From positions 434,001 to 498,000 of the forward strand of contig CBDAQZ010000001.1 in NCBI GenBank assembly GCA_965199335.1: a DNA stretch of 64,000 bases, read 5' to 3'. The stretch's first letter is position 1. Every line of letters begins with the position of its first letter. The notes beneath the pieces are model-generated. The model was not told the DNA's origin, ran no database searches, and saw nothing but the letters and a program-made list of their open reading frames with translations. The stretch is from CBDAQV01 sp965199335 (lineage in GTDB: Bacteria; Pseudomonadota; Alphaproteobacteria; CALMVH01). Positions 25,401 through 33,539 of this stretch are shown piece after piece. The position numbers and the translations under genes were made by a program.

Positions 25401-27803
25401 GGACTGGTCACGATCAGCGACGGTTCGGGTTACACCGGCGGCGTGATCGGCGCGAACTACGGTAACGTCACGGCCAGCGGCTTCGACGGCACCATCACTG
25501 CGGGTTGCTACGATGTCGGCGGCTTCGTCGGCGCCAACTTCGGCACCATCTCTGACTCCTTCGCTACCGCGAACATCTCGAACGGCTGGTACGAAGGCAC
25601 GATCGGCGGCTTTGCCGGCGAGAACGCAATCGACACCATAAGCGGCAAAACCTACACGGGTCTGTTGCAGGATGTTGCCGCTCTGGGCACCGACATCGAC
25701 GTAGGCTTCTACAACACCAATATCGGTGGGGTCGTCGGCTACAACTCGGGCACCATCAACGGCGCGGTCGGCACGGGCACGGTTTACGCTCAGGTTCAGA
25801 CCCTGAACGTCGGCGCCTTCGTAGGCTACAACGTCGGCAGCATCAGCAACGCCGCAACCGACGCCTCGCTACACGCACTGAGCTTCTCCGACAATGTCGG
25901 TGGCTTTGCGGGCAACAACGGCGGCTCGATCTCGGGCTCCCAGGCAGAGGGCACGCTGCTCGACGACGGCAACTCGCGCAATGTCGGCGGGTTCATCGGC
26001 CTCAACACCGGCACGGTAAACTCCAACGGCATCACGACTGCCTCGATCAACACGATCGTAACGGATGCGACGTCGCTTGCCGATTGCGATTGCGGACCTG
26101 GTGGTACCCACACGACGACCATTCCGATCGCTTCGGGCGGTACGCCGACGGGTGGCTCGGCAACGAGCGTAAACCTCACGGTCAGCTCGATCGGCAGCAA
26201 TGTCGGTGGCTACATCGGCTTCAACGACGGGGTTAAGATCGGCGGCGTAAGCGTCACCGGCAGCATCTTCTCCGGCGATGGCAGCACGAACGTCGGCGGC
26301 CTGGTCGGTTACAACACCGGCAGCGTCACCAGCGGATCGGCCAGCGACAACGTCACGGTCGGCAGCAACTCCTACTTCGTCGGTGGCGGCGTAGGCGCCA
26401 ACGATGCCGGTGGCAGCGTCTCGGGCCTGACCGTTTCCTCCAACGTCTTCACGGGCAGCAATGTCTCGGGCGTCGGCGGCATCGTCGGCATCAACGGCAG
26501 CGACCAGACGGACGGTCTGGGCGGCTTCGGCGCGAAGATGGCTTCTGTCACCAACAGCACGTACTCGGGTACGGTTACGGTTGGCGCAGGCAGCTTCGCG
26601 GTCGGCGGCCTGATCGGCTGGAACAGCAAGTGGAACGCGGCTGGCGCAAGCGTCACCGGTTCCTACTCCGGACTGTCGGGCAGCGGTGTGGTATCTTCGC
26701 CGGCCGATGGTGGCACGACCTTCATCCACAACGCCAACCAGGTTGGTTGTGACGAAGGCGCCGGCGGCAACTGCTTCGGAACCGCAGGCCAGGAAGTCAT
26801 CACGGTATCCCCGAACGACTTGGTCAGCACCTATGGCCAGACGCCTCCGACGCCGACCTATGACCTGAGCTACACGGTTCCGGGTCAGACCGGCACGGTG
26901 AACGGTCTGGAAAGCGGCGATCAGCAGGGTGACGTTCTTCAGGTCAACCTGCAGAACAACCAGGTGAACGCCGGTAGTTCCGCCATCACGGGGACGGCCA
27001 ACATCAACCCGAGCAACGCCAACGCCCTGCTCGACTACATTGTCGTCCTTGCCCCGACGGGTACCTCGACGGTGAACAAGGCAGTGGTCACGGTTACCCC
27101 GACGGGCAGCCAGACCTACGGCGGCACCAACATCAACGTCAGCTACTCCTACGTTGGTCTGGTGAACGGTGACTCCACCGGCGTGGTCACGGGCGTCAGC
27201 TACACGACCCCTGTAACCCCGTCGTCCGATGCCGGCACCTACTCGATCAAGGCGACCGATACTGGCGCAGCCAACTACACCGTAGTTGACGGCACGGGTG
27301 TCTACACCGTGAACCAGGCTCCGCTGACGATCACCGCGAACGACACGACCCGTACCCAGGGGGTCAACTCCCCTGACTTCACCGCGACCTTCGCCGGTCT
27401 GGTGAATGGGGATGGTTCGTCGGTAGTCACGGGTCTGACCTTCTCGCCGACCGATACGACGGGCCTGGGCGCAAGCACCTACCCCGGTCTGATCATCGCC
27501 GCGAACGGTAAGGCCAAGAACTACAAGCTGACCTATGTAGCTGGTACGCTGACTATCGTGGCCGCACCGCTTCCCCCGGTAGAGCCGCCGACCAATAGCG
27601 GTACGATCACGCCGATCCCCGGCCAGATCGAAACCGTCCAGGGTCAGATCGCAGGGTTGAACTCGCTGCTGCAGACGTTCAACACCGCCTTCGCGGACGA
27701 AGCCAACCAGATCACCTGCCTCAAGGTGAACAGCGAAATCCGTGGCGTGACGACCGATAGTCCGATCGATTGCGCAGCTCCGCTGCAGGTCAACGGCTTC
27801 TAA
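22470..27803 (+). CDS. Filamentous haemagglutinin-family (TpsA-like) exoprotein
   Basis: A 1777-residue surface or secreted protein. A signal peptide ends near AMA at residue 33. A TPS secretion domain follows, with the hallmark NPNGIL at about residues 121-126. Residues about 440-1450 form a long beta-helix-like region with more than twenty GLUG-like repeats of the type GGFVGYNSGxI. Residues about 1445-1720 hold two or three MBG/YDG-type domains (motifs such as YGQTPPTPTYDLSY and TRTQGVNSPDFTATFAGL). The tail has no autotransporter barrel and no sorting motif. Such proteins are exported by a TpsB barrel; none is encoded in the window. Codon use is strongly biased toward AAC, ACC, GGC and ATC, suggesting high expression. 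It is likely an adhesin or surface-layer component. Confidence 0.88.
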   Translation: MPILNRGLLNSTALTNVSLISAGLMLVSGPAMALGQNTLPQNGQVIGGQATIVQTAPNTLTIDQQSNSAAINWRSFSIGSNATTNFVQPGAGSIAVNRVTGVDPSQIEGHLNANGQVVLVNPNGILFTKSAQVNVGGLVASTSGISEKNAIAGKLVFDQGSAAGAKIVNEGHISAKDGGLVALVAPSVVNNGVITAKLGKVSLAAGDKWTLDLYGDKLVNFAMNDKVVGEVQNSGVISANGGEVQITANVAKDVVNNAINMSGIVEASSVSQQGGTIVLDAGEGKVAVSGKLAANGTTGGTVDVTGAEVALNGATVEASGVNGGGTINVGGEAHGAGTLAHATTVTVDSATKLVANATKTGNGGNVTVWSDGTTKFAGSASAKGSSAGTGGTIETSGHDLTIDGANIDASAASGNNGTWLLDPFNLTINAAGAATIENALKNGSVLVQTTSNSTSGQGSVTSGTGNINVNSSIVWGGAANDGSSSLTLSAYDSINVNANITDTGSGNIVLRADNAASGNAVAGSVAIASGDLVSTGGTVSIYYHPTSYTAPKTYSSAQAKGQQGTTAYMLVDNVADLKNVHTNLSGTYALGTNISGVGSIAAIGNGVTAFTGLFDGNGGLGANYSISGVTVAQSGASYEALFGDNAGTIRNVTLVNAVAEGARYVAGLVGYNSGHLVNDGATNVRVNSDSGSFYIGGLVGYNSSTGFISGGSVTGNVSVGNGTTDGGGFAGANYGTILGGSFTGTVLAGCVNIGGFVGANYGYVSGASATAYVDNRGGSVIGGFAGLNEGYLLNDTAKNTTVFNDASQDGQEGGFVGANINGGSIVGGYASGIVTANSSDYDIGGFAGYNTGVITSSTSDVALALGNNVTNVGGFAGYNSGSISNNNFTFHAISAGTGSTNVGGYVGYNAAGVISGVSITGGLVSVGDGSKNIGGLVGYNDGTLDCDAYTGTVNAGGVSIGGAVGLNFGNISAVAVSGLVTISDGSGYTGGVIGANYGNVTASGFDGTITAGCYDVGGFVGANFGTISDSFATANISNGWYEGTIGGFAGENAIDTISGKTYTGLLQDVAALGTDIDVGFYNTNIGGVVGYNSGTINGAVGTGTVYAQVQTLNVGAFVGYNVGSISNAATDASLHALSFSDNVGGFAGNNGGSISGSQAEGTLLDDGNSRNVGGFIGLNTGTVNSNGITTASINTIVTDATSLADCDCGPGGTHTTTIPIASGGTPTGGSATSVNLTVSSIGSNVGGYIGFNDGVKIGGVSVTGSIFSGDGSTNVGGLVGYNTGSVTSGSASDNVTVGSNSYFVGGGVGANDAGGSVSGLTVSSNVFTGSNVSGVGGIVGINGSDQTDGLGGFGAKMASVTNSTYSGTVTVGAGSFAVGGLIGWNSKWNAAGASVTGSYSGLSGSGVVSSPADGGTTFIHNANQVGCDEGAGGNCFGTAGQEVITVSPNDLVSTYGQTPPTPTYDLSYTVPGQTGTVNGLESGDQQGDVLQVNLQNNQVNAGSSAITGTANINPSNANALLDYIVVLAPTGTSTVNKAVVTVTPTGSQTYGGTNINVSYSYVGLVNGDSTGVVTGVSYTTPVTPSSDAGTYSIKATDTGAANYTVVDGTGVYTVNQAPLTITANDTTRTQGVNSPDFTATFAGLVNGDGSSVVTGLTFSPTDTTGLGASTYPGLIIAANGKAKNYKLTYVAGTLTIVAAPLPPVEPPTNSGTITPIPGQIETVQGQIAGLNSLLQTFNTAFADEANQITCLKVNSEIRGVTTDSPIDCAAPLQVNGF

Positions 27804-27828
27804 GAAACGGAAGAAATCCGAACAAGGG

Positions 27829-27859
27829 GGGCGTGGAGAGCAATCTCCACGCCCTTTTT
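27829..27859 (+). terminator. Rho-independent terminator of the exoprotein gene
   Basis: A perfect 11-base-pair stem (GGGCGTGGAGA at 27829-27839 and its complement at 27844-27854) closes a GCAA loop and is followed directly by five T. It lies 26 bases after the stop of the haemagglutinin-type gene. This is the clearest terminator in the window and separates that gene from the DUF2141 gene downstream. Confidence 0.93.
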
Positions 27860-27917
27860 GTTTGTTTAGTGAGGAGTGTTGGCTTCTACTGAGCGCTCAA
27901 GATCACGGGAGAGTCCT

Positions 27918-28340
27918 ATGATAAGATTTACCGCTATGACCGCCGGTCTGTTCTGCCTGATGGGACTGGCCGGTCCCGCAATGGCTGCCGATATCCATGT
28001 CACCATCCACAATGTGAACGAGGAGGGCGGCAATATCCGGGTCGCTGTCTGCGACAAGGATAATTGGCTGACATATCACTGCCCCTACAAGCTGATCGTG
28101 GAGACCAAGCCGGGGGATGTCGAAACGACTTTCAGGAACATACCGGCCGGTAGCTGGGCCGTAATCGCGGTGCATGACGCCAACCTGAACGAGAAGCTGG
28201 ACGAAAACTTCTTGGGCATACCGACGGAGCAGTTCGGTTTCAGCAACAATCCCGGCTTCAACCACGAGCCCAAGTTTTCCGAAGCCACGGTCGCGGTCGA
28301 CAAGGATCCTGTCGATCTGTCGATAGATTTCGAGAAATAG
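27918..28340 (+). CDS. DUF2141 secreted protein
   Basis: A 140-residue exported protein with a signal peptide ending near AMA (residue 23). The mature part fits DUF2141: an initial DIHVTIHNVNEEGGNIRVAV strand pair and the typical middle PAGSWAVIAVHDANLNEKLD, then an acidic end. The family fold is a beta sandwich; its function is unknown. Two Cys residues (CDKDNW and HCPYK) could form a disulfide. I chose the ATG at 27918 rather than the upstream in-frame codon, because the signal peptide begins there. It ends one base before cysQ. Confidence 0.82.
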   Translation: MIRFTAMTAGLFCLMGLAGPAMAADIHVTIHNVNEEGGNIRVAVCDKDNWLTYHCPYKLIVETKPGDVETTFRNIPAGSWAVIAVHDANLNEKLDENFLGIPTEQFGFSNNPGFNHEPKFSEATVAVDKDPVDLSIDFEK

Positions 28341-28341
28341 C

Positions 28342-29112
28342 ATGCTGGCTGCGCGCGTCGCCGGATTGTTTCCCGAACTATGCGACTTGGCCGAGGCAGC
28401 CGGGCGCGCCATCATGTCTTTCTACAAGGGAGACGTGGCGATACGTGCCAAGGCGGATAACTCGCCGGTAACTGATGCGGACCTGGCGTCGGATTCCATT
28501 ATCATCGCTGGCCTGGAAAAGCTGACCCCAGATATCGTCATCATCACCGAGGAAACGTTCGACGGCAATTTCGTGTTTGAAAAGAACGTGCCCTTCTGGG
28601 TGGTCGATCCGCTGGACGGCACCAAAGAATTCATCGCGAAATCCGGCCAGTTCACCGTCAACATCGGCCTGATCGAGAACGGCAGCCCGATCATCGGCAT
28701 CATCCATGTACCAGTCACTGGGGAAACGTTCTGGGGCGGCGTGGGGCAGGGGGCGTGGGTGCGCGACGGCAATGGAACGCGCGCGATCAAAACCCGCGCC
28801 GCGCCCGAGGCGGGACTGACGGTTGTCAGCAGCCGCTATCACGGCGACCCCGCGCGACTGGATGCCTTCCTGCATGATTACAAGGTCGCAAGGCGCGATG
28901 TATTGGGCAGCACCTTGAAATTCTGTGCGGTTGCCAAAGGCGAAGCCGATCTGTATCCCCATTTCGGCAGCGGCACGCTGGAATGGGACACAGCCGCCGG
29001 CCAGGCCATCGTCGAGGCGGCGGGCGGCAGTATCCGATTACTGGCTGGGGGAGCGATGACCTACGGCAAGCCGGAGCTGCGTAACCCGCCGTATCTGGTA
29101 ACAGGAAAATAG
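28342..29112 (+). CDS. cysQ: 3'(2'),5'-bisphosphate nucleotidase
   Basis: Hydrolyses PAP (adenosine 3',5'-bisphosphate), a by-product of sulfate assimilation and some transfer reactions, to AMP; metal-dependent, membrane-associated or cytosolic. The 256-residue protein has the inositol-phosphatase superfamily metal sites: EE in IITEETF, the DPLDGT signature in WVVDPLDGTKEF, and the late W-D motif in LEWDTAAGQAIVEAAGG. The ATG at 28342 starts one base after the DUF2141 stop. No sulfate-assimilation gene is adjacent. A degenerate palindromic element follows. Confidence 0.93.
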   Translation: MLAARVAGLFPELCDLAEAAGRAIMSFYKGDVAIRAKADNSPVTDADLASDSIIIAGLEKLTPDIVIITEETFDGNFVFEKNVPFWVVDPLDGTKEFIAKSGQFTVNIGLIENGSPIIGIIHVPVTGETFWGGVGQGAWVRDGNGTRAIKTRAAPEAGLTVVSSRYHGDPARLDAFLHDYKVARRDVLGSTLKFCAVAKGEADLYPHFGSGTLEWDTAAGQAIVEAAGGSIRLLAGGAMTYGKPELRNPPYLVTGK

Positions 29113-29117
29113 ACAGC

Positions 29118-29200
29118 GTCATTCCGATGCGTAGCGCCGAAATCCATAGGCTGCCGAAGCGTGGGCCTCGTATGGATTGCGTGCTGCGCACAAAATGGAC
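29118..29200. repeat. Degenerate palindromic intergenic element
   Basis: The left arm 29118-29148 (GTCATTCCGATGCG... ending AATCCATA) and right arm 29171-29200 (TATGGATT... ending AATGGAC) are imperfect inverted repeats. Matches cluster at the outer GTC, at TGCGxAGC and at AATCCATA. The GTCAT and ATCCAT ends are shared with the element at 1049-1126, which suggests one family. It sits between cysQ and the convergent XRE regulator gene. Confidence 0.45.
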
Positions 29201-29202
29201 AC

Positions 29203-29949
29203 CTACTGTTTTAGGTCAAGCTGTTCCTTGGCTTTTGCAATCCAGTCCCGTGCCGCCGCGGCTTTCGCGGTCGACCATGGTTCGGAAGGATCGTGGGCCG
29301 GATATTTGGTGGCGAACCATGGCACTTCCGCCTGCGTCCAATTAGCCTCGAACTGGCGGCGAAACATGTCGGCCACACCGGGATTGCGGATGATGATCAT
29401 GCGATGAGGTTCGCTGGCGATCAGAAACGCGACGTTGTCACCGTACACCATATAGCCGACATGATTGAACATGCTTCGCCGAAGCCAGCGATAGGTGGCT
29501 GGCAGGCCCATGATGTAAGTATTTCCGCGCGCTACCAGTGATCTCTCGGTGATTTGATAGCGATGCAAATGGCTCCAATATTCATCAAGTATGGTAGTAG
29601 GTAATTTGTCATAATTCTCGTCACTCTGGACATTATAGAGAATTTCCGCACCCGGCGTTCTCATTTCCTGAATTATGTCGAGTACGTGCAGATTAAAATA
29701 CTCTTCCCCTTCCAGCTTCACAGTTTCCAGGCGCTCGGTTTTCTGCCGTACGCCATTGTATTCGCTGAACTCGATTCCTGCTTTTTCCAACGCTTCCTGG
29801 ATAAAACGCAGATTGTCGAGGCGAGGTACGGTCAGGGCACGCTCTATGTTGTTCAGTGTCCGCAAGGAAATTCCCGTTTTTTTCGCCAGCTCGGCCTGCG
29901 TCCAGTCAAGCAGGGAACGTGCGGCGCGGATTTGAGCGGGTGAGATCAT
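29203..29949 (-). CDS. XRE-family transcriptional regulator with C-terminal sensor-like region
   Basis: A 248-residue cytosolic DNA-binding protein. The N-terminal helix-turn-helix starts MISPAQIRAARSLLDWTQAE and continues through ISLRTLNNIERALTVPRLDN (about residues 1-60). Residues about 75-230 have no domain I can name; the aromatic-rich stretch (YRWLRRSMFNHVGYMVYG) could bind a ligand. It is divergent from a solute-binding protein gene across a 138-base AT-rich gap, so it may regulate that gene and itself. This regulatory link is an inference. Confidence 0.8.
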   Translation of the reverse strand: MISPAQIRAARSLLDWTQAELAKKTGISLRTLNNIERALTVPRLDNLRFIQEALEKAGIEFSEYNGVRQKTERLETVKLEGEEYFNLHVLDIIQEMRTPGAEILYNVQSDENYDKLPTTILDEYWSHLHRYQITERSLVARGNTYIMGLPATYRWLRRSMFNHVGYMVYGDNVAFLIASEPHRMIIIRNPGVADMFRRQFEANWTQAEVPWFATKYPAHDPSEPWSTAKAAAARDWIAKAKEQLDLKQ

Positions 29950-30087
29950 TTGTGCATTTTATGTCAGTAAACTTGCTTATTTAGCGCATTATAAGAAATT
30001 ATTTTCATATTTAGAGAAGTATCATTTAATAAATAATGTAGATAAGTGCCTATTACAATCTGAACAAAGCGCATATGGGAGAAACAA

Positions 30088-30981
30088 GTGGCTCGTAATA
30101 AATTCGTCTTTGCAATCGTGGTTCTGTTTTTTGCGATAATGGCTTCGGTAGCGACAACCAATCTTGTGATTGGCGACCGTCAAAAAATGGAAACTGCGGT
30201 GGTTAAACAGGAAACTGCATTAGACCGAGTATTGCGTACCGGAATATTGCGTTGCGGCTATTACGTTTTTCCGCCCGTTACAGTTCGCGATCCAAATACC
30301 AACCAGCTTTCTGGTCTCAGCGTCGATATGATGAATACGATAGCAAAGAAAACTGGCATCAAGATCGAATGGACGGAGGAGGTAGGATTTGGAAACTGGG
30401 TTCCCGCGCTGGAGGCCGGTCGGTTCGATGCGGTCTGTACTCCGATGTGGCCCGACATGGCGCTTGGACGGCAGGCGATATTCACACGAGCCTTTATGTA
30501 TTCCGGCGTTAGTCCAGTGGTCCGGGCCGATGATACAAGATTCGATACCGACATCAGCAAATTGAACAATGCCGCAATTACCTTTTCGGCAATCGAGGGC
30601 GATCTGCAGCAATTCCTCGCCGCCCAGGATTTTCCCAATGCTCACCTGCTGGTCGAACCTGCCAATAGTGATAACTCCACCGTTGCGCTGGACGTAGCCA
30701 GTCGCAAGGCCGATGCATTTCTGCTCGATGCCAATGGCGTACTGGATTACAATAAGACCAACACGGTAAAGCTGAAGCTGCTTGACCCAACACATCCGCT
30801 TAAGGCCGAAGCCTTTGCATTAGCGGTTGATCGTCATGAATTTGGCTTACGCGAATTTCTGGATAACGCGATTGCCGATATGCTTTTGACCGGCTCGATC
30901 AATAAGCTGCTTACAAAATGGCAGGCCGCACCAGATCTTTACCTGCGCGTTACCGATCCCTATGAAGCCGAGAAGAACTAG
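30088..30981 (+). CDS. Extracellular solute-binding protein, family 3
   Basis: A 297-residue periplasmic binding protein of the amino-acid type. An N-terminal hydrophobic segment (about residues 7-29) acts as signal or anchor. The domain begins at LDRVLRTGILRCGYYVFPPV and contains LSVDMMNTIAKKTGIKIEW and WVPALEAGRFDAVC, all typical of SBP_bac_3. No ABC permease or ATPase gene is nearby, so it may serve a distant transporter or act as a sensor. It starts with GTG, preceded by GGGAG. It is AT-richer than its neighbours and divergent from the XRE regulator. Confidence 0.85.
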   Translation: MARNKFVFAIVVLFFAIMASVATTNLVIGDRQKMETAVVKQETALDRVLRTGILRCGYYVFPPVTVRDPNTNQLSGLSVDMMNTIAKKTGIKIEWTEEVGFGNWVPALEAGRFDAVCTPMWPDMALGRQAIFTRAFMYSGVSPVVRADDTRFDTDISKLNNAAITFSAIEGDLQQFLAAQDFPNAHLLVEPANSDNSTVALDVASRKADAFLLDANGVLDYNKTNTVKLKLLDPTHPLKAEAFALAVDRHEFGLREFLDNAIADMLLTGSINKLLTKWQAAPDLYLRVTDPYEAEKN

Positions 30982-30991
30982 TTTCATTACG

Positions 30992-32105
30992 CTAAGCCGG
31001 CGCTTCTTCGCGTATCCGCGCCGCCAGCGCCGCCGCCATGAACTCGTCCAGGTCGCCGTTCAGTACCTGGTCGGTCTGGCTGGTTTCCACGCCGGTGCGC
31101 AAATCCTTGACCATCTGGTAGGGCTGCAGCACGTACGACCGGATCTGGTGGCCCCAGCCGATGTCGGATTTCTCGCCCTGGTAGCCGGCCAGGTGTTCCT
31201 CGCGCTTCTTGATTTCCAGCTCATACAGCTTGGCGCGCAGCATCGACATCACCTGGGCGCGGTTTTGGATCTGGCTCCGTTCCTGCTGGCTGGCGCAGAC
31301 GATGCCGGTCGGCAGGTGCGTCACGCGCACGGCGCTGTCCGTCTTGTTGACGTGCTGGCCGCCCGAGCCGCTGGCACGGTATGTATCGATGCGCAGGTCC
31401 TTGTCGTTGATCTCGACCTCGATCGTGTCGTCGATGATCGGCGCGACCATCACCGCGGCGAAGCTGGTATGGCGGCGCGCGGCCGAGTCGTAAGGTGAAA
31501 TCCGCACCAGCCGGTGCACGCCTGCCTCGGTCTTTAGCCAGCCATAGGCGTTCTCGCCCGATACCTGGATGGTGCAGGATTTGATGCCGGCTTCCTCGCC
31601 GCGCGTTTCCTCGATCAGCGACAGTTTATAGCCGTGCTGCTCGGCCCAGCGCGTGTACATGCGCAGCAGGATTTCGGCCCAGTCCTGAGCCTCGGTCCCG
31701 CCGGCGCCGGAGTTGACTTCCAGATAGCAATCGTTGGGATCCGCCTCACCCGACAGCAGGCTTTGCAGCTCGAGCTTGGCGGCAAGCGCGCGCGCTTTCA
31801 GCAGGCCCTTCTCGGCATCGGCGATGGTTTCGGCGTCGCCTTCGGCCTCGGCCATGTCCAGCAGTTCGGAATTGTCGTTTAGCTCTCGCTCAAGCGCCTT
31901 GACCTCGGAGATCTTGGCATCGAGGCGGGTGCGTTCGCGCATCAGCCTCTGTGCCTTGCGGCTATCGTCCCATAGTTTGGGATCTTCCGCGGCGGCGTTC
32001 AGTTCTTCTAGACGGGAATTGGCGGCATCCCAGTCAAAGATGCCTCCTCAGCAGCGCCAGCGACTTGATAATGTCGCTGGCGACCGCCTGCATTTCTGTT
32101 CTCAT
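30992..32105 (-). CDS. prfB: Peptide chain release factor 2, with programmed +1 frameshift
   Basis: RF2 releases the peptide at UGA and UAA codons. The gene is in two frames. Codons from the ATG at 32105 read to an in-frame TGA at 32036-32034, and the rest continues in the +1 frame from GAC at 32035. The shift site is CTT TGA C preceded by AGGAGG three bases upstream, the classic self-regulating arrangement: low RF2 lets the ribosome shift. The full product is about 370 residues. The catalytic GGQ is in SGSGGQHVNKTDSAVR. The stop-codon recognition tripeptide reads SPY (RISPYDSAARRH) rather than SPF. The gene lies 24 bases after the DJ-1-like gene and may be cotranscribed with it. Confidence 0.95.
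32033..32048 (-). promoter_or_regulatory. prfB +1 frameshift signal
   Basis: Read on the minus strand, AGGAGG CAT CTT TGA C: a Shine-Dalgarno-like AGGAGG, a three-base spacer, the slippery CTT and a weak UGA-C stop. Frame 0 stops here after 23 codons, and the +1 frame gives DWDAANSRLEEL, the expected RF2 continuation. Spacing equals that in the Escherichia coli site. Confidence 0.95.
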
Positions 32106-32129
32106 ATTTACCCGATCGGATACGTGCCG

Positions 32130-32696
32130 TTAGGCGGCATTCTGTATCGACTCGCCGCCCGAGGCAAACAATTCGATCATCTGCTGCACGAAAGCCGGCA
32201 CTTCGGCCAGGTCGGTCGCGGACAGAACGACGCCCGTATTGGTCATCGGCTGTTCGCTGATCTGGGCGCCTGCGGCCGTTGCCTTCTCGCGGCTCGATTC
32301 GTTTACGCTGATCTCAAGCCCCATCACGCGGTCGGCTGCGATCAGCAGATCCACACCGCTGCCGAAGGCGGCGACAGGCTTGTTGCCGTCGCGGAAGCCT
32401 CGGATGATGCGCGTGGTGTGGGCGGTTTCCAGAAGCTTGGCCAGGCTGCGCTCGCCGCTTGGCAGGACAAGCATGTCGAAATCGGCTGCTAGCGTTTCGC
32501 CGACCTGCTGATCCACGGGATGGTAATGTCCCCAACCCTTGCCCTGCCAGCCGTTCACCAGTCCATTGGCAGTGCTTACGATCTTTACGGCAGCGCCGGC
32601 CCCGATCAGGGCGCGCTGGCAATCCGTCATTTGCATTTCTTCAAAACCGTTACCAACCAGAATGGCAACCTTGCGACCAGCGAGCGGCTTCTGCAT
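32130..32696 (-). CDS. DJ-1/PfpI-family protein lacking the nucleophilic cysteine
   Basis: A 188-residue cytosolic protein of the DJ-1/PfpI (class I glutamine amidotransferase-like) fold. The front KVAILVGNGFEEMQMTDCQ keeps the conserved acidic residue of the family. At the nucleophile elbow, where relatives have AAICHGP, it reads AAFGSGVDLL, so Cys is replaced by Gly and His by Ser. Protease, deglycase or amidase activity by the usual mechanism is therefore unlikely. A strong AAGGAG sits upstream of the ATG. It precedes prfB by 24 bases. Confidence 0.8.
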   Translation of the reverse strand: MQKPLAGRKVAILVGNGFEEMQMTDCQRALIGAGAAVKIVSTANGLVNGWQGKGWGHYHPVDQQVGETLAADFDMLVLPSGERSLAKLLETAHTTRIIRGFRDGNKPVAAFGSGVDLLIAADRVMGLEISVNESSREKATAAGAQISEQPMTNTGVVLSATDLAEVPAFVQQMIELFASGGESIQNAA

Positions 32697-32876
32697 GCAA
32701 TAACTCTCCTTGAGTGCGGTGTCGGAAAACCATCGCGGCCGGAGTTGTGCCGCGAATTGGGTCCTCTCGACGCCAGCTGTGTGAATGTGACGATTAGGTA
32801 ATGCGTATAGGCTGCAAAGTCAAGAAAACTTTACAATTCATTAGCTGGACGATTTTCCGATTAATGCCGTTTACCA

Positions 32877-33509
32877 TTACCTGGCCGGTACTGGGTTGCC
32901 CCTTGGCGACGAAAGCAGGGCTGCCAGACCGAAAGGCATTACCTGCGTTCCTGGCGGTAAAATGAAGAGAGCGTGGTTTTGCGGCCGCTTCTGGAAGTTG
33001 GAAAGGACGATTTTGAGGGGCGTGGATTTATCGCCGCTGTCCGTAATCCCATCGATTCGCAGGATCGCACCGTCCGGGGTCGACCAGACATGTCCTTTGA
33101 AAGTGCTATTCCCGGTCTGCGCGTTCACGGCATAACGCATGGTTTGAATACCGCTTATCGTCTCAGCGCCTTCGGCGGTGACAGGATAGGTATTCAGCGC
33201 GCTCAAATCATATCCGCCCATCATCCTGGGATCGATCGTCATCGCGGCATGCATCTGGGGAACCAGCAGGTATACTTGATTGGCAACGCGATCTATCAGC
33301 AGCGTTTGCGGCCCTCGCGGCAGTGTCAGCGCCAGGTGCCATTTGGCGCCGGCGGCATTGATGTGGCCCGTACCATGCTTGTCGCCGACATCCGATGTGA
33401 TGTCCGCATCGTAGGAAGCAACGGGACGCGGCAGCGTCTCGGCGCGCACATTGGCTGAGCCCAGCATTGAAACGAGGGCGAGCATCGCCAGCTTTAAGCT
33501 CTTTCTCAT
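32877..33509 (-). CDS. Exported DUF4412-like protein
   Basis: A 210-residue protein with a signal peptide ending near VRA (about residue 23). The mature part is beta-rich, with segments such as YDADITSDVGDKHGTG, QTLLIDRVANQVYLLVP and GIQTMRYAVNAQ. These recall the DUF4412/LolA-like fold of periplasmic proteins that read out or carry hydrophobic ligands, but the match is by impression only. Function is unknown. The gene is on the minus strand, divergent from nadE across about 30 bases and 180 bases upstream of the DJ-1-like gene. Confidence 0.65.
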   Translation of the reverse strand: MRKSLKLAMLALVSMLGSANVRAETLPRPVASYDADITSDVGDKHGTGHINAAGAKWHLALTLPRGPQTLLIDRVANQVYLLVPQMHAAMTIDPRMMGGYDLSALNTYPVTAEGAETISGIQTMRYAVNAQTGNSTFKGHVWSTPDGAILRIDGITDSGDKSTPLKIVLSNFQKRPQNHALFILPPGTQVMPFGLAALLSSPRGNPVPAR

Positions 33510-33539
33510 CGCCTGCCTCTTCTTTAGGGTCGCGCCATC

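Noticed and set aside
24440..26330. Regularly repeated DNA that could suggest a CRISPR or tandem array
   Set aside because: The repeats are in frame, diverged, of uneven spacing, and encode GLUG-like protein repeats.
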